Under the pieces are notes generated by a model that saw only the letters and a list, made by a program, of their open reading frames with translations, had not been told where the DNA came from and ran no database searches. A DNA stretch of 47,471 bases from Natrialba asiatica DSM 12278. GTDB lineage: Archaea; Halobacteriota; Halobacteria; Halobacteriales; Natrialbaceae. The stretch is taken from assembly GCF_000337555.1 (NCBI RefSeq), contig NZ_AOIO01000009.1, positions 68,956-116,426 on the forward strand. The letters run 5' to 3'. Position 1 is the first letter of the stretch. Every line of letters starts with the position of its first letter. Shown here one piece after another: positions 40,779-47,471 of the stretch. The position numbers and the translations under genes are program-made.

Positions 40779-42089
40779 CTAGCCCTGCTCCAATGCAGCC
40801 CGAATTCGTCGCCACCCGATAAGACACCCTTCAACACAGAGCCAGAGCACCCCCAGGGCGATACCGACCACGTGCAATATCTGCGGAAGGCGCATCCACA
40901 TCGGGAAGACGTACTGCGCCATGGCCTCTCCTTCTTGCACGGCCGACTCGATAGCGCCGGGTTCTTCGTCGAGCCCAGTCAGTTCGTCCCCCGGCGGCAC
41001 ATCCGACTGTTCGCCGGCGCCGATCCGGTCGGCCTCGTACGGCAACGGAATAACCGTTCCGGCGCCGTCGAACTCCCAGACGATCTCACCGTCGGAGTCC
41101 ACCTCGAGCACGCGGTTGTTTCGCGAGTCGGTAATAAGCGTGTTCCCGTTGGGCAGTCGATCGGCGTCGCGAGGCCACTGTAGGGGGTTGTTCTCGGGGG
41201 CAGTGTAGCGCCAGATCTCCTCGCCGGACTCGAGGTCGAGTTCGACGATCCGATTGTTTCGACTGTCGGCGACGACCATCGTCCCTTCGTCTTCGATACG
41301 ATGGGGATTGTGCTGTTCGTCCAGCACGGTTTTGTTCCCCGGTTCGCCGATCACATCGACGATCTCGTTGGTCTCCGGATCGACTTCGATGATCGAATCG
41401 AAGTTGCGGATGCTCATTTGGAAGTTTCCGTTCTCTAAGTGGTCGATGTCGTTCATGTGCGTCCAGTCGTCGTGTTCGCCCTCCAGTTCGGGACCGCCGT
41501 ACTCCTCGTAGAACGACGTACCGGGTGTCAGGTGGTTCTCGGCGTACCACTCCCAAGTGATTTCGCCGTCGCGGTCGACGGTAAACGAGCGATCGTTACC
41601 CATGTCGATGATCGCCGTTTCCCCGTTATCGAGACGCTCGACATCGTGGACTTCCTGGTAGTCGATGAAGTCATCGTACCAGTTGTACTCCCAGATAACC
41701 TCCTTTGACTCCTTGTCGATCTCGACGACGCGATTCTGGACGCAGTGGTCGTCTTGCTCCTCGTATTCGAGGTACTCCTCGGCACACGCCTCAGCAGGCA
41801 TCTTGACGGCAACGGCCGCCAACACCGTCGCGTCATCGAGTTGTTCGACGCCGAACACGCGCGAGTCAGACACCGACCACTCCCAGACGACATCGCCAGC
41901 GGGTGTTAGCTCGACGACCCTCCCATCGTCGGTATACGAATGCACGCCGACGAGGGTGTTTCCGGGATAGCGATCGTCCTCGTTTACGACGTTTGGTTCG
42001 CGATCGATGAGGATTGCCTGAACACTGAGTGAGGCGGTCAGGAGGACGATAACGACTACAGCGATCGCGATACGGGTATACTGGTTCAT
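40779..42089 (-). CDS. Arylsulfotransferase-like membrane-anchored beta-propeller
   Basis: The start is the ATG at 42089 (MNQYTRIAIAVVVIVLLTAS), giving 436 residues. An N-terminal membrane anchor is followed by a six-bladed propeller made of repeating 'W-E-Y/W' strands such as 'AGDVVWEWSVSD', 'SKEVIWEYNWYDD', 'DGEITWEWYAEN' and 'SGEEIWRYTAPENN', with His-containing 'VHDVERL' and 'HNPHRIE'. A C-terminal helix ('VVGIALGVLWLCVEGCLI') forms a second anchor. Arylsulfotransferase (PF05935/Arylsulfotran_2) members in haloarchaea follow this plan and may transfer sulfate to exported glycans. It is followed on the same strand, upstream in position, by flippase, PHP and UbiA genes, so a role in glycan modification fits. 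Confidence 0.8.
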   Translation of the reverse strand: MNQYTRIAIAVVVIVLLTASLSVQAILIDREPNVVNEDDRYPGNTLVGVHSYTDDGRVVELTPAGDVVWEWSVSDSRVFGVEQLDDATVLAAVAVKMPAEACAEEYLEYEEQDDHCVQNRVVEIDKESKEVIWEYNWYDDFIDYQEVHDVERLDNGETAIIDMGNDRSFTVDRDGEITWEWYAENHLTPGTSFYEEYGGPELEGEHDDWTHMNDIDHLENGNFQMSIRNFDSIIEVDPETNEIVDVIGEPGNKTVLDEQHNPHRIEDEGTMVVADSRNNRIVELDLESGEEIWRYTAPENNPLQWPRDADRLPNGNTLITDSRNNRVLEVDSDGEIVWEFDGAGTVIPLPYEADRIGAGEQSDVPPGDELTGLDEEPGAIESAVQEGEAMAQYVFPMWMRLPQILHVVGIALGVLWLCVEGCLIGWRRIRAALEQG

Positions 42090-42348
42090 CTGTCCTGGCT
42101 CCGTTTTGTCCGGATGAGCGTTGTCGAGCGTTGCCGATTCCAGAAACGAACAGGCTCGGGTCCAAGCGAGGACACGCAGGTTGTAGACGTATTTACATGT
42201 ACTTTGCGCCGAGATTTGATCAGGCACAAGAACGGTAGTGAAACCGGTAGTACGTCTCCAGGTAAACCGTTCAGAAACGAACTCGAACGGGGTTGTGAAA
42301 TCAGCAGATACAATCCGAATTCGACAAGAGGAGGTCGCTGCAAATCGC

Positions 42349-43314
42349 TCATCGCGTCACCTTGTACGTGAGGAATGTGGCCGTTCCGAGCGCGGCAGCG
42401 TACCACAGCGTTCCCACGCGGATCACGATCGTTGCGGCGGCCGCCACGGTTTCCGGGTAGCCGATCGAGAGCAACACACCGACCATCGACGCCTCCGTCG
42501 CCGCGAGGCCGCCAGGGAGCATCGACACCGCGCCGACAATCGACCCAAACCCGAAGACGAACAGGCCGATCACGACGCTAGCATTGACGCCGAGTCCATC
42601 GAGTACCAGCCAAAAGGCGACTCCTTCAAGTCCCCACGCTACAAGACTGAACAGCGTCGAAATGACCAGCGGGCGAAACTGGAACAAGCTGTACGCGCTT
42701 TCGTAGAACTGCTCAAGTTCGGTCGCGTACTCGCCGACGATCGGGGTCGACTCGAGCCGTTCTAGGAGCCCCAGACACCCCCGTCGCCACTGCAGGAGTG
42801 AAATTCCGACCGTGATGGTGCCGAGGAGAGCGATCACGGAGAGCGGTGAGTGGCTATACGCCAGTACGCCAAGCGCCGCCAGCGCGCTCAGTGCGATGAG
42901 ATCGGTGATGCGCTCTGCGCCGACAACGGAGGTGGTCTTACTCGCTGGGACGCCACGCGTGCCGCGGAGGAACCACGCCTTCCAGACCTCGCCGGCTTTC
43001 CCCGGCGTGACGACCATCATCAGGCCACTGAAGAATGTGATAGCACTGGCCTCGAGTGGGACGCCCACGTCGAGACGTCGGAGGTAGTAGTGCCATTTGG
43101 CGAACCGGAAGCCGTAACCGAGGGTCGTTAGGCCGATGACAGCTCCAAACGTTTTCCAGTCCAGCGCCGTGAGAGCGTCCGTTACATTGCCCATGTCCGC
43201 GTAGGCGACGAGACCGAGAAAGACGACGACTGAGAGCAACGCCGTCAGCCAGATACCATGGTCGCGGACAACCGTCCAGCCGCGGTCGACGACAGCCTTA
43301 CTGCTCGTTGTCAC
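42349..43314 (-). CDS. Flippase-like integral membrane protein (LPG_synthase_TM/UPF0104)
   Basis: GTG start at 43314, overlapping the PHP stop (GTGA). The 321-residue protein has about eight helices, with the family features 'WKTFGAVIGLTTLGYGFRFA', 'FSGLMMVVTPGKAGEVWKAW' (PxGxxGE-like loop), 'SVVGAERITDLIALSAL' and 'SMLPGGLAATEASMVGVLLS'. These match the UPF0104/LPG_synthase_TM family, members of which flip or handle polyprenyl-phosphate-linked sugars or lipids. Being coupled to PHP and UbiA genes, it is the natural candidate to move a polyprenyl-phosphate sugar across the membrane. The direct substrate is inferred. Confidence 0.85.
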   Translation of the reverse strand: MTTSSKAVVDRGWTVVRDHGIWLTALLSVVVFLGLVAYADMGNVTDALTALDWKTFGAVIGLTTLGYGFRFAKWHYYLRRLDVGVPLEASAITFFSGLMMVVTPGKAGEVWKAWFLRGTRGVPASKTTSVVGAERITDLIALSALAALGVLAYSHSPLSVIALLGTITVGISLLQWRRGCLGLLERLESTPIVGEYATELEQFYESAYSLFQFRPLVISTLFSLVAWGLEGVAFWLVLDGLGVNASVVIGLFVFGFGSIVGAVSMLPGGLAATEASMVGVLLSIGYPETVAAAATIVIRVGTLWYAAALGTATFLTYKVTR

Positions 43315-43991
43315 GGTGATCCCCCCGGTGAGAGGGTCGCGACGATGCGACCGGACGCAGTGCGAAACTGGTGGACCTTCGTTGCGACGTGCCCCGAGAA
43401 GTACCGTCCGCGACCAACCGGCTGCACGCGCCCGTCGTGTACAGCGTCTGCAAGTGACCCGTCGCCTTCGACGCGTGTATACGCGCGGCCGACCTCCATC
43501 GAGAAATGGGCGTCGCTTCCGCCGGTCGCCGGCAGGACGTGGTCGGCCGCAAACGCCGCAGCACGCTCGTTGAATCGGCGGCGAACACAGCGGGAGTTTA
43601 CTGCCTCAACTCCATCGATGGCTTCGGCGAGGGCGTCAAGGTTCATCTCGTAGGACTGTCGCATCGAGTCGAACGGGTGCGAGAGGATGGCGATACCCCC
43701 CTGCTCGTGAACATGATCGACCACCGTCAGCGGGTCGGCCTGGGGCGGCGGCTCCGTCACGTCGAGTGCCAAGAGATGACCCTCGGTGGTGGTCACCTCG
43801 ACCCCGGAGATCACGTCCACTGACTCGGGGGTGGCGTCCCGAACAGCGTCGACATTGGCCAGCGTATCGTGGTCGGTGACGGCGATGCCGTCGAGTCCGG
43901 CGTCCGCCGCCGCCGTGGCGACGCGCTCGGGTGGCGTACTCGAGCAGGGCGAAGCATCCGTGTGAACTTGCAGATCGTATCGACGGATCAT
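43311..43991 (-). CDS. PHP-domain phosphoesterase
   Basis: The start is the ATG at 43991 (MIRRYDLQVHTDASPCSS), giving 226 residues. PHP-type metal motifs are in order: 'DLQVHTDAS' (the HxH motif reads Q-V-H-T-D), 'GIAVTDHDTL', 'ISGVEVTTTEGHLLAL', 'IAILSHPFD' and 'TGGSDAHF'. This set binds a trinuclear metal centre and hydrolyses phosphomonoesters. The stop overlaps the flippase start by four bases, and UbiA lies 31 bases upstream. That order suggests it removes a phosphate from the product of the neighbouring DPPR-synthase-like UbiA (a proposed stand-in for the PAP2-type phosphatase of mycobacteria); this is an inference. Confidence 0.85.
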   Translation of the reverse strand: MIRRYDLQVHTDASPCSSTPPERVATAAADAGLDGIAVTDHDTLANVDAVRDATPESVDVISGVEVTTTEGHLLALDVTEPPPQADPLTVVDHVHEQGGIAILSHPFDSMRQSYEMNLDALAEAIDGVEAVNSRCVRRRFNERAAAFAADHVLPATGGSDAHFSMEVGRAYTRVEGDGSLADAVHDGRVQPVGRGRYFSGHVATKVHQFRTASGRIVATLSPGGSP

Positions 43992-44022
43992 GGTTGTCAG
44001 TGGGTTCGTGGCATGCTGATGG

Positions 44023-44934
44023 TCAGGCAAACATCTCGACGAGGACGAACGGGATATCGTACAGAATTCCAACGACGACGAGGCCCCAGACGAGGAGGTT
44101 GAGGAAGAACGGGCGGTCGGCGAGGAGGAACTTCGGATCGCCGCCGAGGTCCCGCGTGTGGGCGAGGTAGTAGTACCGGAAAGCCGCGAAGAAGGCGAAC
44201 GGAAGGGTAGCCATCATCCAGATGCCGCTGCCGAAGAACGTGTACATCGAGTAGGAGACGAGCAGCGCAGTCAGCACGACGACGAGAAACTGGTCGAGTA
44301 TTTCCTCGGTGTAGTCCGCGAGAATCGACCGTGACGCGGACGGATCGTCGTTGACGACTGTTTCGTGGCGGCGCTTGCCGAACGCGAGCATTAGTGCCCC
44401 GAGGAACGTACAGACGACGAGCCAGGGACTTAGCAAGACGTCGATGGCGACCACGCCAGCAATCGCTCGCAACACGAATCCGATAGCGATCACCATCACG
44501 TCGACGAGGACGACTTCTTTCAAGAAAACGGAATAAAGCGCATTCTGCGCGAGATACGCGAGGACAGTCAGGAGAAACAGGGGCCCGAGGTAGCCCGAAA
44601 GGGAGATACCGCCGACGAACAGCACCGCCGCGAACGGTACCGCGACGACGATCGGTACTTGTCCGCTGGCGATGGGGCGATGTTTCTTCCGCGGGTGTTT
44701 GCGGTCCTCCTTGAGGTCGCTAATGTCGTTACCGATGTACGTCGCGCCTGCGATAGCACAGAAAGCAACGATCCCGATGGCGGCGTTCATGACGGCGGCC
44801 GGATCGAAGAGACTTCCCGAAAAAACGAGGCCCAAAAGCAGAATGCTCTGCTTGTACCATTGCCACGGGCGAATTTCCTTGATCAAACCGGAGAGAGTTA
44901 TTGCGACCCGGCTTTGAGAATAGGCCCCAGCCAT
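44023..44934 (-). CDS. UbiA-family polyprenyl-phosphate phosphoribosyltransferase-like protein
   Basis: The 303-residue protein has about eight to nine helices and the UbiA motif 'GNDISDLKEDRKHPRKKHRP' (Asn69, Asp70, Asp73, Asp77), followed by 'IASG', which is the form found in decaprenyl-phosphate phosphoribosyltransferase (DPPR synthase, Rv3806c-like) rather than in menaquinone or chlorophyll UbiA. The second motif region 'YSVFLKEVVLVDVMVIAIG' with 'FVLRAIAG' also fits that group. The reaction is transfer of 5-phosphoribose from PRPP to a polyprenyl phosphate at the membrane. It starts the minus-strand operon UbiA-PHP-flippase, possibly followed by the sulfotransferase. Confidence is good for UbiA, moderate for DPPR specificity. 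Confidence 0.85.
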   Translation of the reverse strand: MAGAYSQSRVAITLSGLIKEIRPWQWYKQSILLLGLVFSGSLFDPAAVMNAAIGIVAFCAIAGATYIGNDISDLKEDRKHPRKKHRPIASGQVPIVVAVPFAAVLFVGGISLSGYLGPLFLLTVLAYLAQNALYSVFLKEVVLVDVMVIAIGFVLRAIAGVVAIDVLLSPWLVVCTFLGALMLAFGKRRHETVVNDDPSASRSILADYTEEILDQFLVVVLTALLVSYSMYTFFGSGIWMMATLPFAFFAAFRYYYLAHTRDLGGDPKFLLADRPFFLNLLVWGLVVVGILYDIPFVLVEMFA

Positions 44935-45254
44935 CAGTCTCTATCGACTTGCCCACAAGTCGAGCAAAAAAGATTGTGCCGGCTCTCTCATATTTCTTTT
45001 TCTGCAAGCTATTAACGGAGGGTGCTGATCGTCGGATCTATCGTAATGGAAATCGCAACTCCACTAATTCATATGACTATTTCATGGCGTGGCTACGGCC
45101 AAAGCCATACTGATCTATGTGAGTAAACTACTGGACGAGAGCGACCTCACCGGGGGGCTGAACAGCACACGTTTCACGTTCAGATCTGTCTTCTGCCAGT
45201 ATTTTTCGTCGATACGCTTTTCAGGTACCGTATGGACGGGTAGTTTAATTCACG
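44935..45254. other. Divergent promoter region of the glycan module
   Basis: About 320 bases separate the UbiA start from the epimerase start at 45255. AT-rich words occur at 44970-45010 and TTTAATT at 45244-45250. No gene is present. Both halves of the module could be co-regulated from here. Confidence 0.4.
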
Positions 45255-46346
45255 ATGCCTGGAGGTAATCGCACCCGCGACCGCTCGAATGGCTCACTTC
45301 TCGTGACGGGGGGAACCGGATTCCTCGGCCTTCACGCGTGCCAGTACTTCCGCGATCAGGGATGGGACGTCACCGCGTTCGATCTCAAGCCATTCGAGGA
45401 AGAAGATGGCACGGACGGAATCGACTACGTCGAGGGAGACGTGCGAAGCGAGCGCTCAGTGGCCGACGCGCTCGAGGAGAGCGACGCCACGGCCGTCGTG
45501 CACGCCGCGGCCGCACTCCCGCTGTGGGACGCCGACCGCATCCGAGAGACGACCATCGACGGGACGCGAAACGTTCTCTGGGCGGCACACGAAGGCGGCG
45601 TCGAACGGGTCTGTTATATTTCCTCAACAGCGGTGTACGGGACCCACGATACGCATCCCATCACCGAGGAATCGCCACTCGAGGGGGTCGGTCCTTATGG
45701 CGAGGCCAAGATACAAGCCGAAAAGGTATGTGAGGACTTCCGGCGTATGGGCCTCTGTGTCCCCATCCTTCGCCCGAAGACGTTCATCGGTCCTCAACGA
45801 CTCGGCGTGTTTCAGGTGCTGTTCGACTGGATTGAAGACGGCGCAAACGTCCCGCTCGTCGGATGGGGAACCAACCAATACCAGTTGCTACACGTCCACG
45901 ACCTCCTCACCGCTATCGATCTGCTGCTCACTGACGACAAGGAGGCAGTGAACAGTACGTTCAACGTCGGTACTGACGAATTTACCACGATGAAAGCGGA
46001 CTTTCAAGCCCCCATCGACTACGCGGGTACGGGCAAGCGCACCATCGGAACGCCTGCCGTCCTCACGGTCGCGGTCCTCCGCGTCCTGGATCGCCTGAAC
46101 CTCTCGCCGCTGTACCCGTGGGTCTACGAGACGGCTCACGAGGACTCCTACGTCTCCGTCGAGAAACTGAAAGCGCTCGGCTGGGAGCCCGAGTACTCGA
46201 ACCGAGAGGCGCTCGTCGAGACGTACGACTGGTACCTCGAACACGACGAATCAAACGAAGCCGACGATGAGACCGGTCTCGACCACCGCGTTGCGTGGGA
46301 CCAAGGAGCCCTCGCCGTCGCGAAGAAAGTCTCCCAGCAAATCTGA
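45255..46346 (+). CDS. NAD-dependent nucleotide/polyprenyl-sugar epimerase (extended SDR)
   Basis: The 363-residue protein has the Rossmann motif 'VTGGTGFLGLHACQYF', an Asp after the second strand ('VTAFDLKP'), 'AVVHAAAALPL', the catalytic triad in 'CYISSTAVYG' and 'GPYGEAKIQAEKVC' (YxxxK), and 'ILRPKTFIG' before the substrate-binding half. It is a complete extended SDR of the epimerase/dehydratase family. Next to DPPR-synthase-like UbiA and a GT-C transferase, the likely job is to epimerise or otherwise alter a sugar used for surface glycans. The order suggests that the following glycosyltransferase gene, 27 bases downstream, is co-transcribed. Confidence 0.9.
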   Translation: MPGGNRTRDRSNGSLLVTGGTGFLGLHACQYFRDQGWDVTAFDLKPFEEEDGTDGIDYVEGDVRSERSVADALEESDATAVVHAAAALPLWDADRIRETTIDGTRNVLWAAHEGGVERVCYISSTAVYGTHDTHPITEESPLEGVGPYGEAKIQAEKVCEDFRRMGLCVPILRPKTFIGPQRLGVFQVLFDWIEDGANVPLVGWGTNQYQLLHVHDLLTAIDLLLTDDKEAVNSTFNVGTDEFTTMKADFQAPIDYAGTGKRTIGTPAVLTVAVLRVLDRLNLSPLYPWVYETAHEDSYVSVEKLKALGWEPEYSNREALVETYDWYLEHDESNEADDETGLDHRVAWDQGALAVAKKVSQQI

Positions 46347-46373
46347 CGGATCGTCCCCATCGAATCGCTCACA

Positions 46374-47471
46374 ATGGCAACGCATTCACTTTCCGAAACC
46401 CGCGCCGGGTGGCTCGTCGTCCTCGGGTCGATAGTCGGCGTGCTATTCGCCGTCGGACTGATCAACTATCTACAAACCAGGTGGCCCGCGATCGCAACTG
46501 ATCCCGCGTTCTTTCAGCACACAGGCTGGTACATCCTTCAGGGCGGCGTTCCGTATGTCGACGTCTGGGACGTAAACCCGCCCGTTCCGTTCGCAATTAC
46601 GGCCGTACTCGCCGTTTTTTCCGGCGGGAACATGCTTGTCCTGCACGCCCTTGGAACGGCACTCACGGTGCTTGTGGCCGCAACCAGTATCCTGCTCGTC
46701 GGCTGGGTTGCATACCTCGTGACCGAAAAGCACGTGGCAGCGATCGCCGCTGGGCTGACGATGCTGATCGTCCCGGAACTCCTCGTCCTTTCTCTGGAGG
46801 GAGTCAGAGCACAGTTTTACGCGCTGTTTTTCGGTACACTATCCCTCGCGCTTGTTCTTCGTGACCGTCCCTTTCTCGCCGGCGTGGCCGCAGCGTTGAG
46901 CGCCGGTTCGTGGCAGTCAGGGGCCGTCTTCGCACCGCTGATCGTCGGGATGGCCTACCAACGAAACGGCGGACGTGGCGCACTCTCGGCGGTCGCGGGC
47001 GGTGGCGTCGTGACCGGCATCGTCGTCCTCGTGTTCGCGGCCGTGGGCGCGCTCGTACCCATGGTCGTGCAGTCGATCGTCGCGCCGATGAGCGCCGGCG
47101 GGCCGTACACGCTAGCCGAACGCGTCTACACGATACTGCTAGTGTTCGGCTACGGAGCGGTGCTCTTCCCGGTGGCGCTCTACGGCTGGGGGCGTGCGGC
47201 CGTCCGTGATTTAGGGTCGCGGTGGTGGATCCCGGTGGGCGGCGTGATTCTTCTTCTACAGGTGCTATTCGTCGATCTCGACGGTTCGACGGACGCGTTT
47301 CTGTTCCTTTCGTTTATCGCGCTGGGCGTGGCCGTCGCTGTTGAGCGGGTGATCGGCCGGAGGTCAGTGACAACGGAGCCGACTGAGACCGAGAGGACCC
47401 AAAGGGACGACAACCGATGGGCGAGCGTCGCTATCATCCTGTTCGTCGCCGTACTCATCCTCGGAGGAGCG
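46374..47471 (+). CDS. GT-C type membrane glycosyltransferase (DolP-mannose mannosyltransferase-like), partial
   Basis: An open frame starts at the ATG at 46374 (MATHSLSETRAGWL) and continues through the right edge without a stop, giving 366 residues of a longer protein. It has at least eight membrane helices. The first large outer loop holds 'ATDPAFFQHTGWYILQGGVP' and 'YVDVWDVNPP', the acidic loop typical of haloarchaeal DolP-mannose mannosyltransferase and other GT-C enzymes that use polyprenyl-phosphate sugars outside the cell. It follows the epimerase by 27 bases. The C-terminal part is outside the window. Confidence 0.8.
   Translation, partial: MATHSLSETRAGWLVVLGSIVGVLFAVGLINYLQTRWPAIATDPAFFQHTGWYILQGGVPYVDVWDVNPPVPFAITAVLAVFSGGNMLVLHALGTALTVLVAATSILLVGWVAYLVTEKHVAAIAAGLTMLIVPELLVLSLEGVRAQFYALFFGTLSLALVLRDRPFLAGVAAALSAGSWQSGAVFAPLIVGMAYQRNGGRGALSAVAGGGVVTGIVVLVFAAVGALVPMVVQSIVAPMSAGGPYTLAERVYTILLVFGYGAVLFPVALYGWGRAAVRDLGSRWWIPVGGVILLLQVLFVDLDGSTDAFLFLSFIALGVAVAVERVIGRRSVTTEPTETERTQRDDNRWASVAIILFVAVLILGGA

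Noticed and set aside
1-47471. tRNA, rRNA, CRISPR arrays and replication origins
   Set aside because: No cloverleaf-like TTCGAAxxx arm with matching acceptor stem, no regularly spaced repeats and no ORB-like repeats with an orc1/cdc6 gene were seen.

Overview
The window looks like a haloarchaeal (class Halobacteria) chromosome or large replicon. Its proteins are rich in Asp and Glu with GC-rich third positions, and several promoters are TATA-type and lie close enough to start codons for leaderless transcripts. Many products belong to families typical of halophilic archaea: FilR1-domain regulators, DUF7344, PadR, a MEDS histidine kinase, Tat lipoproteins and DolP-type glycosyltransferases. Product names come from motif recognition and memory of families; no database search was run. 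No tRNA, rRNA, CRISPR array or replication origin was recognised.

Layout. 0-2 kb: small genes, including a 57-aa glycine-rich membrane protein and a 39-aa single-helix protein with an inverted repeat over its start. 2-6.2 kb: an AAA ATPase fused to a nuclease-like domain, a FilR1 regulator and a divergent O-methyltransferase-like enzyme. 6.4-10.5 kb: a PadR regulator and a zinc alcohol dehydrogenase, divergent from an amidohydrolase/DUF59 pair that resembles the accessory part of propane/acetone monooxygenase clusters, with no monooxygenase in view. 10.8-14.5 kb: a membrane protein with a wHTH regulator, then a decayed zone (PhiH1-like repressor remnant, AT-rich lipoprotein gene, IS6-type remnant) ending at ribonuclease HI. 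14.9-23.9 kb: a DUF1326/DUF2182 pair, a histidine kinase, a zinc-ribbon protein, a TrkA-domain potassium channel, a RibD/DHFR-like protein and a HAD-NUDIX fusion. 23.9-24.6 kb: transposase and TnpB relics.

25.4-32.9 kb is the most unusual part. A minus-strand operon encodes a lactonase and an iron alcohol dehydrogenase, followed by the stump of an aldehyde dehydrogenase. This is the gene set of bacterial gamma-butyrolactone catabolism (blcABC/attKLM). Divergent from it, an ArsR regulator heads a tightly coupled run of SRPBCC (AHSA1-type) and RibD/DHFR-like proteins with fusions, duplications, a deleted copy and an SDR that lacks the YxxxK motif. Two matching pseudo-palindromes flank the ArsR promoter.

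33-37.3 kb: a DUF3995 protein, then a graveyard (IS5-type N-terminus, broken methyltransferase, IS200/IS605-type right end, fragments of an alpha/beta hydrolase and a wHTH protein) around intact acetyltransferase and MFS genes. 37.4-40.3 kb: a large Tat lipoprotein and a membrane protein. 40.8-47.5 kb: a glycoconjugate module of arylsulfotransferase-like propeller, flippase-like protein, PHP phosphoesterase and DPPR-synthase-like UbiA on one strand, divergent from an epimerase and a GT-C glycosyltransferase cut by the window end. Together these could make, flip and use a polyprenyl-phosphate sugar.
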